DNA of 64,000 nucleotides from NCBI GenBank assembly GCA_964368875.1, contig CAYJDG010000002.1, positions 1 to 64,000 on the forward strand, given 5' to 3'. The position numbers and the translations under genes are program-made. Every line of letters begins with the position of its first letter. Position 1 is the first letter of the stretch. The notes beneath the pieces are model-generated. The model did not search any database, was not told the DNA's origin, and was given only the letters and a program-made list of their open reading frames with translations. Positions 15,668-25,700 of this stretch are shown one piece after another. The DNA is from CAYJDG01 sp964368875. Lineage in GTDB: Bacteria; Pseudomonadota; Alphaproteobacteria; Micavibrionales; Micavibrionaceae.

Positions 15668-17451
15668 ATGACCAATAATTCTGATAATGACTTCAGCCTG
15701 AAGGAGTGGGTGATGAAACGCGCCGCTAATCAGTCGCCGGGGGAGGCTATCTATAAGACAGCCGCCGTAGCCAACACGGTGGGTGCTGAGCGCCCCCGTA
15801 AGGATGTCCTCACACGCCAGGACAGCCCGTCGGATGAGAAGATCCTCGGATCTAAAGCGGAAAGCAGCAAGCCTATGGATAAAGACAGGCCACAGGATAA
15901 ATCGCAGGAAAAGAGTAAAATGACACGTTTCAGCAACGGGATCGCCCCCGCCGTCACCAACGGCCACAGCAAACAGACACACAGCGGCGCGCACACGCCT
16001 GCCCAGGCCGTACAACAACTGCAAATCGTCCGCCTCCTTCAGGATCTGGGCGAGCGCCTGCGCAACAGCGAAAAAGAGCGCGAGATCCTCTGGAAGGAAC
16101 TCGACGGCTGCCGCAAGCTCCTCACCGATATCGAAGACAAGACCAGCAAATCTGAAAAAGCTTACCTGACCCTTGAGCATAAAGTCTCTCAAAGCGCAGT
16201 CGGTGGTGAACGTCAGGCTGAAATGGAAAAACTGAACCGTACGCTGCTCGAAAAAATCGAAGCGGTCGAAACGGTAGCCGGGAGTGCGATGGTTCGCATC
16301 GAAGATGCGATCAGCGAAAATAGCAAGCTCGCTCGCCGTCTCGATCAGGTATCTCAAGATAAAACGCGCCTGTTGCGTAAGCTTGAAACCATGGAAGAAA
16401 CACTCACCCAGACTCAGGATGCACTCAAGGCAAAAGCCCTTGTTTTGCTGACGGATCAGGCCCTTGCGGGACGCACCTCGCTTCCGCAGACACCTGCGTG
16501 GAGTGGCAACGATACGTTGCGGATGTCGACACCACAGCCTGCTGCGCAGAAAAATTCACAGGTCGCTGGCGTCGAGCCGCTGATCGATGAAGGTTCGCTC
16601 TTCCGCAAGACGACCCGCATCAATACAGCCCTGCTCGTATCTTTCGCGGTGCTTGGAATCGCTGGTGGCTGGGCCATGAGCAAGTTGCAGGTTCCTAAAG
16701 TTAGCATGTCCGGAATTTTCCCATCGGCCTCCGAGCCGAACGCTGCTGAGACGGTCGCGACTGAGAAGCCTCAGGAAGAGGTCATGAATCAGATTGCCCA
16801 ACTTGCCAATCAGGTAGAACCTGGCGCGACGACAGGTGCCAATCAGACATCTGAAGAAGACATGATCAAGATGGACGAAGAGTCAGCGCAGGTCGCAGAG
16901 AAAGCGGCAGCTGCGGCATTCCGCTCTGATCGCCCTGAAGGTCCGCCAGCCGAACGCATCGAACCGGATACGACCCTGCCGAAAATTGCGCAGGACATCG
17001 AAGCCCGCGCCTTTGATGGCGACGCCGAAGCCCAGCACGATCTGGCTGCGATTTACACGGCTGGCCACGCCGGGGTTAAAACCAATTACGCCCGTGCGGC
17101 CGAATGGTTCAAGGAAGCGGCTTATAATAATGTTGCCAACGCCCAATATAACCTTGGCGTGCTCTACCATCAGGGGCTTGGCGTTCAAGCCGATACCCAG
17201 AAAGCCATACAGCTTTACCGCGTAGCGGCGTCAAATGGTCACCCGGAAGCTCAGTACAATCTGGGTATCGCTCATATCGAAGGTGTTGGCGCTGACTACA
17301 GCCCACGCCTCGCCACACGTTACTTTGAAAAAGCCGCGAGCGGCGGCATCGTTGAAGCGGCCTATAATCTCGGCCTGATTCAGGAGAACGGTCTGGTCGG
17401 TCAGGCCAATCCGGATGAAGCGATTTTCTGGTATAAGACCGCTGCTGATGA
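15668..17451 (+). CDS. PodJ-like polar localisation protein, SEL1 repeats (3' end lost in gap)
   Basis: The layout is a charged, low-complexity cytoplasmic N-terminus, coiled coil at about residues 115-260, a single membrane segment at about 318-338 (LLVSFAVLGIAGGWAM), a Pro/Glu-rich linker, and SEL1-type repeats from about 438 to the gap (AQYNLGVLYHQGLGV and similar). This order of coiled coil, membrane span and periplasmic SEL1 repeats is that of PodJ, an alphaproteobacterial polar scaffold with a terminal peptidoglycan-binding domain. That last part would lie in or beyond the N-run. A generic SEL1 protein is the alternative. The ATG at 15668 has only a weak ribosome-binding site. Confidence 0.6.
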
Positions 17452-17551
17452 NNNNNNNNNNNNNNNNNNNNNNNNNNNNNNNNNNNNNNNNNNNNNNNNN
17501 NNNNNNNNNNNNNNNNNNNNNNNNNNNNNNNNNNNNNNNNNNNNNNNNNNN
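17452..17551. other. Assembly gap of 100 Ns
   Basis: The run is exactly 100 Ns, the usual placeholder for a gap of unknown length. It truncates the PodJ-like gene from the left and ispE from the right, which converge here. Frames reading through it are artefacts. Confidence 0.97.
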
Positions 17552-18318
17552 GATCCGCTCATGCGCGCCAGCTTGCATCCCGGTTGCGCCGCCAGCTGGC
17601 CGAGCGCTTTATGGATGAGCGGGTTGAGTCCGCAGGATGTCGTCTGCAAATCATTCCTCGTATGGAGTGCCAGAAAATCACAGAGCGCCTGAGGATCGTC
17701 GTACGAGGCCGCGAACTGCACCGGGTCAGAGAAAATCGACATACCGAGTTTCTGAAAGATTTCACCCGTGGCAACTGGCTGTCCAGGCCATGCAAGCACC
17801 ACCGGAATTTCCGGTAGCTCGGGCGCCTTGAATAAATACTCGCCTGTGCCGCGCATAAACGTCGTGTGGCTTTTCAGACAAACCGGCACATCGCGCCCTA
17901 GCTGTAAGGCGAGTGATGTGCGGTGCCCGTCAGGAAGCGGGACGTTCCAGTATTGGCATAGGCCCCACATACACGCCGCCGCATCTGCAGACCCGCCACC
18001 GAGGCCAGATCCAAAAGGCAGGTTTTTGGTCAGGTGGATTGCCACATCTAGTTCTCGCGCTAGCAGGCTAGACAGTTGCCACGCGGCTTTGACGACCAGA
18101 TTTTTTGATTGAGGGGATGTATCAAGTTCAGCACGTGTAAAAGATCCTGCAAAAGGACCATCCACTTTGAGCGAAAACTCGCGGGCCTTTTCAAAGGTGA
18201 CTGTATCGCCGACATCGGCGAAGGTCACGAGACTATCGAGCGTGTGATATCCGTCTGCCTGACGCCCAGTCACATGTAGATAGAGATTGACTTTGGCCGG
18301 AGCGAAAACCTTGAGCAC
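17552..18318 (-). CDS. ispE: 4-diphosphocytidyl-2-C-methyl-D-erythritol kinase, IspE (3' end lost in gap)
   Basis: IspE phosphorylates CDP-methylerythritol with ATP in the non-mevalonate isoprenoid pathway. The visible 255 residues include the N-terminal APAKVNLYLHVTGRQADGYH with the catalytic Lys and Asp region, and the GHMP-kinase ATP loop LPFGSGLGGGSADAAA. The last visible residues (CKLARMSG) match the start of the C-terminal conserved motif, so roughly 30-45 residues are missing in the gap. It follows the TPR lipoprotein gene by 15 bases in the same operon, an order I recall from other alphaproteobacteria. Confidence 0.95.
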
Positions 18319-18333
18319 AATATTCGGACTTTA

Positions 18334-20148
18334 CTATTTGGCATCAGTCGGAGCATCAGATCCGATCCGCGCCTGTTTCTCTGCTGGCTTGACCTGCTCT
18401 AGTTGAGCTGTGTCCGGCAGTCCATTCTTTATTTTCGCGGTAATCGTATCGATTTCGACCTGATCCTTGGCAAAGCTTGATGCCCGGCGCCACTGGAAAC
18501 GCGCTTCAGTTTTGCGTCCCACTCGCCAGTACGCGTCGCCAAGGTGATCATTGATAGTCGGATCATATGGCAGTAACTCAACTGCTGCTTCGAGTGTATC
18601 TGCAGCTTCTTTGTACTTCTGCATACGGAAGAAAACCCAGCCAAGGCTGTCGACGATATACCCGTCATCCGGGCGCAGACGGACTGCCCGGCCAATCATC
18701 TCGGCAGCCTTATCAAGATTAACACCCTGATCGGCCCAGCTATACCCCAGATAGTTGAGAATGTAGGGATGATCCGGCTCATAGGCGAGCGCAGCCTTCA
18801 GATCTGCTTCGGCCTGGGCCCAGTTTTTAAGACGTTCATTCGTCATGCCACGTGCATAAATAAGGTGCCAGTATTTCTGCGGTACATTATTGCCTAGCAT
18901 CTCATACGCCTTGTTATACTCCTTCAATGCCTGCGCAAAATCTTCATGGCGGCGCTGCAGGTCCCCGAGCTGAATTTGTGTCTCGACATCGCCAGTATCA
19001 GCGACCAGTTTTTGTAAAACGGCAATTGCCGCATCAGTCTTATCATCTTCTTCGAGGAGTTCAGCGATCTGACGCTGCAGTTTAATTTGTAAATCCTGGT
19101 CCCCTGCCGCGTCGATCTGCTGATAATAGGCTATGGCCTCATCATATCTGTCATCTCGCGCCGCCATATGCCCTAAAAGGACACGCGCATCATTATTTTG
19201 GGCATCGAGATATAGTGACATTTGGGAAAATAGACGCGCACTATCCTGATATTCGGTGTAGAGCACGCTCGCCATATCAAACAATGCACGTGACAACCCA
19301 TCAACGGGAGACTGGATGGCATCACCCTCTTCGACTGCCGGCGCTATGCCTTTTTCAAGCTGTGTGACTTTCGCTGTGATCTGCTTGGCCGATTCGGGAT
19401 CACTGTTTCGGATATATGTGTAGAGGCTTTGTGCCGGCTCAATCAGTTTGTGGCGTGCAAATATATCTGCGACCCGCTCAAGACTGCGCGGCGCAAGACT
19501 AAATTGAGTGTAATTTTTCTCAGCAAGTTTCTTAAGGGCAGCGTCATCTTTCAGATAATCGGCGATGAGGATCGCATGATAAAGATGAACTACATTTCCA
19601 GCCAAGTCAGATGTATCCGTCTGCCCAAGACCAGCTTTCGCCCAGGCGCGGATAAGGGGATTGATAAATTCGCTTATGCCGTCCTTTGGAACGGCATCCA
19701 TTTCCTTGAGAACGTTGTTATATTTTCCTGACTTGAATGTTTCAAGCATCAGGAAAAGGCGTGGCAGCGATCCGGGATCGCCAGCATTGAGTACATCACG
19801 GGCAAGGCTGAATGCCTGATCACTGTGACCAGCTCCCATCGCCAGAACCATCGTTCTTTTTTTCAGATCCAGATTCTGAGGATCAGCCGGAATAATTTCG
19901 GCCATGTAGTCGTATGCCTGCCCCCAGTCGGAACTGCTTTGCGCGAAGCGGCCAGCAAGATAATCACCGGAAATAGTTTTATATGGGTAGGGAGCCGTCG
20001 ACTCGTCAGCTTCTAGCAGGGATTCACGTGTCGAAGCCTCTTCTTTACCACCTAAAAGCCAGTCAAAAAATGAGGTCGAGGTATCTTTGCACCCAGTTAA
20101 CATTAGGGCGGTCGAAAAAATGAGCAGGGCGGGCGTGATTTTTGTCAT
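18334..20148 (-). CDS. TPR-repeat lipoprotein
   Basis: The ATG at 20148 gives a 604-residue protein with a lipoprotein signal ending in ALMLTGC, so Cys is lipidated and the protein is exported. Many TPR units follow, clearest at the C-terminus (DNAYWRVGRKTEARFQWRRA-like pattern, PDHPYILNYLGYSWADQG, PDDGYIVDSLGWVFFRMQKY). TPR proteins of this length next to ispE are common in alphaproteobacteria; their partner is unknown and an envelope-assembly role is likely. The upstream in-frame start at 20193 would put extra residues before the signal peptide and is less likely. An AAGGA lies about 13 bases before the ATG. Confidence 0.85.
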   Translation of the reverse strand: MTKITPALLIFSTALMLTGCKDTSTSFFDWLLGGKEEASTRESLLEADESTAPYPYKTISGDYLAGRFAQSSSDWGQAYDYMAEIIPADPQNLDLKKRTMVLAMGAGHSDQAFSLARDVLNAGDPGSLPRLFLMLETFKSGKYNNVLKEMDAVPKDGISEFINPLIRAWAKAGLGQTDTSDLAGNVVHLYHAILIADYLKDDAALKKLAEKNYTQFSLAPRSLERVADIFARHKLIEPAQSLYTYIRNSDPESAKQITAKVTQLEKGIAPAVEEGDAIQSPVDGLSRALFDMASVLYTEYQDSARLFSQMSLYLDAQNNDARVLLGHMAARDDRYDEAIAYYQQIDAAGDQDLQIKLQRQIAELLEEDDKTDAAIAVLQKLVADTGDVETQIQLGDLQRRHEDFAQALKEYNKAYEMLGNNVPQKYWHLIYARGMTNERLKNWAQAEADLKAALAYEPDHPYILNYLGYSWADQGVNLDKAAEMIGRAVRLRPDDGYIVDSLGWVFFRMQKYKEAADTLEAAVELLPYDPTINDHLGDAYWRVGRKTEARFQWRRASSFAKDQVEIDTITAKIKNGLPDTAQLEQVKPAEKQARIGSDAPTDAK

Positions 20149-20450
20149 CAAATGAGGATCCTTCAGGCCAACGAGTTTAAGCCAGTGCGGCAAGACCGCA
20201 AGGGATAAGGGGGTGGGGTCAGGATAAATATGGGCTGGAGTTGCAGGAGGTTTGTTCAGTTCGTTCCGCTGTTTTATTTTTCGACATTTTCACAAACGAA
20301 ATAAAATTATCTAATAATGGAGGTTTTGGCAATAAAAGGCAGGTCAAACTAATTATTTTCATAAAAATAGGGGGCTTTCTCTTATGGGGCCGTTAAGTCA
20401 TTAGTAGATACACTGGTTTTGGTCCCCACACCCATTTAAGGAGAACTTCT
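20149..20450. other. Divergent intergenic region
   Basis: About 300 AT-rich bases separate the TPR lipoprotein and the small secreted protein. It must hold promoters for both directions, but I saw no convincing pair of promoter boxes and no gene. The last bases (AAGGAGAACTTCT) are the ribosome-binding site of the next gene. Confidence 0.5.
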
Positions 20451-20822
20451 GTGAAACGCATATATATGTCGATCCTCGCCCTCGGGATCATGAGCCTTCC
20501 TGTTTATGCCCATGCCGAAGACGGCGTCACAACCACTACAACATCTTCAGCCTCAAGCTCGGCCGAGTCGCACGCAGGGGGGCAAAAACTCTCACCCGAG
20601 GCAAGGGCTGCCAAAAAGGCTGAGATGAAAGCAAAATTTGAGGCAATGACTCCTGAACAGAAAAAAGCAGCTATCGCCGAGCACAAAGCCAAGAAGAAGG
20701 CTCGCTATGATGCGGCTACGCCTGAGCAGCAGGCGAAGATGAAAGCACATCGGGAAAAACGCATGGAGAGAATGAAAGCCAAACGTGGCAATCTCGGCGG
20801 CGGGGCCACCACCACTCAATAA
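20451..20822 (+). CDS. Small secreted charged protein with MTPEQ-type repeats
   Basis: The 123-residue product has a signal peptide (MKRIYMSILALGIMSLPVYA, cleavage after HA) and a Ser/Thr-rich linker. A very basic helical region with MTPEQKKA and ATPEQQAK repeats follows, recalling Spy/CpxP or DUF3106-like periplasmic proteins. It may be a periplasmic chaperone-like or metal/stress protein, but the match is weak. Start is GTG with AAGGAG upstream. An intrinsic terminator follows, so it is a single-gene unit. Confidence 0.65.
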   Translation: MKRIYMSILALGIMSLPVYAHAEDGVTTTTTSSASSSAESHAGGQKLSPEARAAKKAEMKAKFEAMTPEQKKAAIAEHKAKKKARYDAATPEQQAKMKAHREKRMERMKAKRGNLGGGATTTQ

Positions 20823-20850
20823 ATACGAATAGTGATACCTGTCACAAAAA

Positions 20851-20876
20851 AGCTCCCGCGAGGGGGCTTTTTTTTA
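20851..20876 (+). terminator. Intrinsic terminator
   Basis: AGCTCCC and GGGGGCT form a stem with a 4-base loop, followed by eight Ts. It ends the transcript of the small secreted protein and separates it from the TPS operon. Confidence 0.9.
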
Positions 20877-20965
20877 CATATAAATCCATGATCTCGCTCT
20901 TTAAGGGGTCTTTAAGCGGTTTACCCCTATCTTCAAGGGGGTATCTCGAACGACGTAAAAATTCC

Positions 20966-22663
20966 ATGCTTAGAAATTCAATTTTATTTTCCATGTACAT
21001 CGCACTCGGCATACTTTTGCTCGAGGGCGCTCCTGCATCTGCAAGTGCCCCGTTGCCCGGCCCGGCTGACATAGACCGCGTTAATCCAACTAAAGATATG
21101 CCTGATCTGCGCCCTATGGATATCCCTCCCGCACCAGCGCAGGAGGAGACCTCCGTAACCCCTGCCCCTGAAGGTGCAAAATCGATCAAGCTGATACTTA
21201 AAAAAGTCAAAATTGAAGGCTCAACAGTTTATCCTGAAGATACCTTCAGCTATCTCTATGCATCTGATCTCGGGCATGAGGTTACTCTCGATAAAGCCTG
21301 GCAGATTGCTACTGCCATTACACAACGTTACCGCGCAGACGGATATTTTCTCTCGCGCGCTTATGTGCCTGCTCAAGAAATAGATGACGGCACAATAACC
21401 ATCGGCGTTGTTGAAGGATATATTGGCCAAGTCACTATCGACGAGACGCTAGCGATAAAGCGTATTGTGCGTGAGATCACGGATACTATTACCAATGAAA
21501 GACCGATCACTATCAAAACGCTTGAGAAAGAGCATCTGCTCCTAAGCGATCTTCCCGGGATGTCTAATTACCAAGGAATTCTCACACCGCTTAAAGGTGC
21601 TCCAGATGGCGCTGTCCATCTTGTTTTCACCCCCCGACCAGTCGAAGAGAAAAACACATTTATTGGCTTCGATAATTTTGGCTCCCGGTATCTTGGTCCT
21701 TACCAGCTCTCAGGCTCATGGCAAGGTTCCCTCATTCCCCTGCAGAAAACATTCCTTTCAGCGACCAGCAGCATTCCAACCAACGAGCTGTCCGCAATCA
21801 ATTTCAGTCAGGTGATACCTTTATTTCAGGATCTCCGTCTTGAATTAAATGCCGGATACACGAGAGCGAAGCCGGGTTACACGCTTAAGCCCCGCGAAAT
21901 CGAAAGCAAAGCCATCAATGGAGGCATTTCCCTGACCTATCAGGCGATCCGTCAACGCCAGGAAAATCTTTCCTTCAAGGCAGACCTTGATGCACGTAAC
22001 TCTGAAAGTACTATTATAGGCACTGAACTGACCAAAGATAAAATAAGGGCGCTCCGCCTGAGCGGCTCTTATGACACGACCGATAGTTGGTACGGCTATA
22101 ACGTCGTCAACGTGACATTAAGCCGTGGCTTAAGCGCCCTTGGCGCGAGCGAAGCGGATGATCTTAATTTGTCCCGTGATGGTGCCAAGCCCAATTTTAC
22201 CAAGGCAGAAATTCAGTATTCACGCCTGCAGGGAATAAATAATGACCTGTCGTTACTTATTTCTATGAGTGCACAAAAATCCTCCGGATCTCTTTTTTCA
22301 TCGGAAGAGTTCGGGTTTGGCGGCCAGTCACTGGGTCGTGCTTATGATCCTTCAGAAATATCAGGCGATGACGGTATCGCTGGCGGACTGGAGCTTCGCT
22401 ATCAAACTTTGCCTCCCTGGCAGGAAATCAGTTTCCAGCCCTATGCTTTTTTCGACATTGGCAAAGTATGGAATGAAAATTCAGGTCAGGAACGCACTTT
22501 AACTGCCTCCTCCACGGGTCTGGGTATGCGCTTTCAGCACCCAAACGGCTTGTCAGGAACTTTACAATTGGCCCTTCCCCTCACCAAACCTGTTGATGCC
22601 CCTTTATATGGCTCTCAAGACAGGAATGCCCAAATAGGGTTTCAAATCGGATACAGCTTTTGA
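20966..22663 (+). CDS. Two-partner secretion outer-membrane transporter (TpsB, FhaC/ShlB family)
   Basis: The protein places TpsA exoproteins outside the cell through a 16-strand barrel. After a signal peptide (MLRNSILFSMYIALGILLLE) and a Pro-rich linker come POTRA-like modules (VKIEGSTVYPEDTFSYLY; then IGVVEGYIGQV) and a ShlB-type barrel. The barrel has the conserved GGQSLGRAYD...GDDGIAGGLELRY motif and ends in a terminal aromatic strand (QIGYSF). I prefer the ATG at 20966 because it begins the signal peptide. A frame from 20888 adds 26 residues without signal character. No strong ribosome-binding site is visible. The exoprotein gene follows after 75 bases. Confidence 0.9.
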   Translation: MLRNSILFSMYIALGILLLEGAPASASAPLPGPADIDRVNPTKDMPDLRPMDIPPAPAQEETSVTPAPEGAKSIKLILKKVKIEGSTVYPEDTFSYLYASDLGHEVTLDKAWQIATAITQRYRADGYFLSRAYVPAQEIDDGTITIGVVEGYIGQVTIDETLAIKRIVREITDTITNERPITIKTLEKEHLLLSDLPGMSNYQGILTPLKGAPDGAVHLVFTPRPVEEKNTFIGFDNFGSRYLGPYQLSGSWQGSLIPLQKTFLSATSSIPTNELSAINFSQVIPLFQDLRLELNAGYTRAKPGYTLKPREIESKAINGGISLTYQAIRQRQENLSFKADLDARNSESTIIGTELTKDKIRALRLSGSYDTTDSWYGYNVVNVTLSRGLSALGASEADDLNLSRDGAKPNFTKAEIQYSRLQGINNDLSLLISMSAQKSSGSLFSSEEFGFGGQSLGRAYDPSEISGDDGIAGGLELRYQTLPPWQEISFQPYAFFDIGKVWNENSGQERTLTASSTGLGMRFQHPNGLSGTLQLALPLTKPVDAPLYGSQDRNAQIGFQIGYSF

Positions 22664-22738
22664 AGAAATCACGAAAAGTAAACGGTTTGTTAAAGTCTAA
22701 AATTTAAAATTAAATGATCACACTCTTACTGTAGCAAC

Positions 22739-25700
22739 ATGAAAAAATACCTGCAAAGCGCATCGTGTTTAAGTTTAGTCTTGGCAGCCGGATTGCTGGT
22801 AAGCGGCCCTGCGCATGCAAACCCTGAGGATGGGGTAGTTGCAGCAGGATCGGCCACGATTACAACGACTGGTCCGAAGCTGGATGTTCATCAGAGCTCA
22901 AATCAGGTCGTGATTGATTGGCGCAGTTTTGACATTGCGCCGGATGAACATACTCAATTCTATCAGCCCTCATCCTCGGCGACAGCGCTGAACCGAATTA
23001 ACTCGGGTGATGCTTCACAAATACTCGGAAAATTAAGTGCCAACGGTAATGTTATCATTATCAACCCGAGCGGCGTGATGTTCGGTCAAGGATCACAGGT
23101 CGATGTGAACGGTTTGGTCGCGACCTCAAGCGATATTAGCAATACGAATTTTATGAGCGGCAATCTGCAATTCGACACGCCGGGCCATGCCAATGCAAAA
23201 ATTACGAATGCTGGCACGATCACGGCCAAGGATGCTGGGCTCGTCGGGCTTGTAGCACCTCAGGTTAGCAATAGTGGGACGATCACAGCTAAATTAGGCA
23301 GAGTCCAACTCGCTTCGGGCGACCGCTTTACCGCTGATCTTTACGGAGATGGTCTGATGAATGTCACGCTCAGTGATGCGGTGACAGCTCAGATAGTTAA
23401 TAACTCTGGATCGATCGAGGCCGCTGGCGGCACGATCGAGCTGACAGCTGCTGCCGGAGCTCAAGTGGTCAACAGCCTCGTCAATGTGACCGGGGAACTC
23501 TCAGCGCCTGCGGTTGGTCTCAAAAACGGTAAGATTGTTATCGCAGGTGATGCCAGTACGATCAGCCATACTGGAACGATCAGTGCCGAGAAAGGCGAAG
23601 TTTCTGTCCGCGGCAAGAATATTGCCAATCAAGGGAAAGTTCTTGCCCAAGATGGTTCTGTGAACATCAAGTTCAAAAAGGCCTATCTCGATAATGAGCA
23701 GAGCCTTACTCAAGGTAAATCTATTTCGGTTGCAGGCGATACGGGGAGCCATGCCTTTGTCTCGGGTCAGTATGATGCGTCAAGCAGCACGAGTAGTGGC
23801 GGAAAAGTAGAAATTACAGCCAAAGACGGTGACCTCAAATTATTTGGTGCACGCGTCAACGCAGATGGTAAGACCGGCGGCGGCGAAATCCTGATTGGTG
23901 GTGATTATCAAGGCACAGGTACAACTGCCCATAGCGCGACCACTTCGGTCAACTTCGCGACGACATTGTCTGCGAACGCCACCCATAGCGGTAATGGCGG
24001 CAAAGTTATTGTCTGGTCTGATAGTGAAACCAAGTTCGGCGGGAAAGCCTATGCAAAGGGTGGGACTACCTCAGGTAATGGCGGACTGATCGAGCTTTCC
24101 TCCCATGAGACATTACAGGTTGCAAGCAACGCAACAACCGACGCCTCCGCACTTCATGGACAGGCAGGCTCCCTTCTCCTCGATCCCAAGAATATTATCG
24201 TGGCTACTGGCGGTCTCACAGGAGGAATATCTTCGTTCGAGTTCATCGATCCAAACGTGGATGCAGGAAACTTCGGTGGAGATGTCAGAATATTATCGAC
24301 AGGAAATGTTTTTATTGTCGATAGTGCAGATGATTTTAGCGGTGTAGATTCCGGAGCGGCCTATCTTTTTAATGGGGCAACAGGCGGATTGATCAGTACC
24401 CTGACTGGCAGTTCAGCAGGAGACGCCGTTGGCTCAGGGCCTATATTAGTATCGAACGGAAATATCATTCTCGCCGCACCCGATTGGGATAATGGTGCCA
24501 CTTCTGATGCAGGCGCAGTTATCTCCATGAGTGCAACCACCGGATTAAACGGGGTAGTGAGCACGGCCAACTCTCTATACGGAACCACTGCCGGGGATCA
24601 AATCGGTTCTGGGTATATATGGGATGTGGGCACTAATAACTATGTCGTTGTAAGTCCCAATTGGGATAATGGGGGCCTAGGAGATGTCGGAGCCGTTACA
24701 TGGATAGACGGCAGTGCAGGACTGACAGGCCCAGTCAGCGCAGCAAATTCGTTGATCGGTGCTACGCCAGGCGATATGGCAGGATATGATGGCATAAGAA
24801 CTCTGAGCAATGGAAACTATCTGGTTCTGACGTCTCCATGGCAAAGTGGAGTAGCCGATAATGTCGGTGCGGTAACATGGGCTAATGGCGCGACAGGAAT
24901 AACTGGCGTTATCAGCGCAGCCAACTCATTGGTGGGAAGTTCTGACTCAGACAACATAGCGAGTTATTACAACATCCTTGAAGTTGGAAATAGTAATTAC
25001 CTCGTTTTCGCGAGAGAGTGGGATAACGGCGCTGCCGTTGATGCTGGTTCTATCACATGGGGGAGCGGCACCACTGGCGTTTCAGGAGTGATTAGCGCAG
25101 CAAACTCGCTGATTGGAAGCACAAGCTATGATCTGGACTTCGCCAGCATAGAATTCTTATCAAATGATAATATTCTGATTGCTTCTGGACGATGGGATAA
25201 TGGAGCTGCCGTCAACGCGGGCGCTGTCACATTTATCGATACCAACGTAGGAAAATCAGGTGTCATCGGAGCTGCAACTTCACTTGTTGGAACAACCACT
25301 AACGATGAAGTTGGATCCTTTATCAGAACCATGAATAACGGAAACTATCTGGTCGCGTCCCGGTACTGGGATAATGCTGCTGCCGTCGATGCCGGGGCTG
25401 TCACATGGGGCAGCGGTGTCACTGGTGTTTCAGGAATTATCAGCGCAGCCAATTCTCTAGTTGGATCCACGTCTTTTGATTACATTGGCGACTTAACTCT
25501 CCTTACAAACGGTAATTATGTTGTAAATAGCTCATTTTGGGATAATGGCCTGGTGGTGAATGCCGGAGCCGCGACATGGGGCAATGGGGCGACTGGCATT
25601 TCTGGTACCATCAGTGCCGCCAATTCACTTATCGGCTCAAACACGAACGATTACATCAGTGAAGACGGCGTATTGGAGCTCACCAATGGGAACTATGTTG

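Noticed and set aside
17231..18318. Long frames reading through the N-run on both strands
   Set aside because: The Ns were translated as X; the PodJ-like gene and ispE are both truncated at the gap, and residues beyond it on each strand are out-of-context sequence.
20888..20965. Upstream start for the TpsB transporter
   Set aside because: It adds 26 residues with no signal-peptide character; the ATG at 20966 begins a proper signal sequence.
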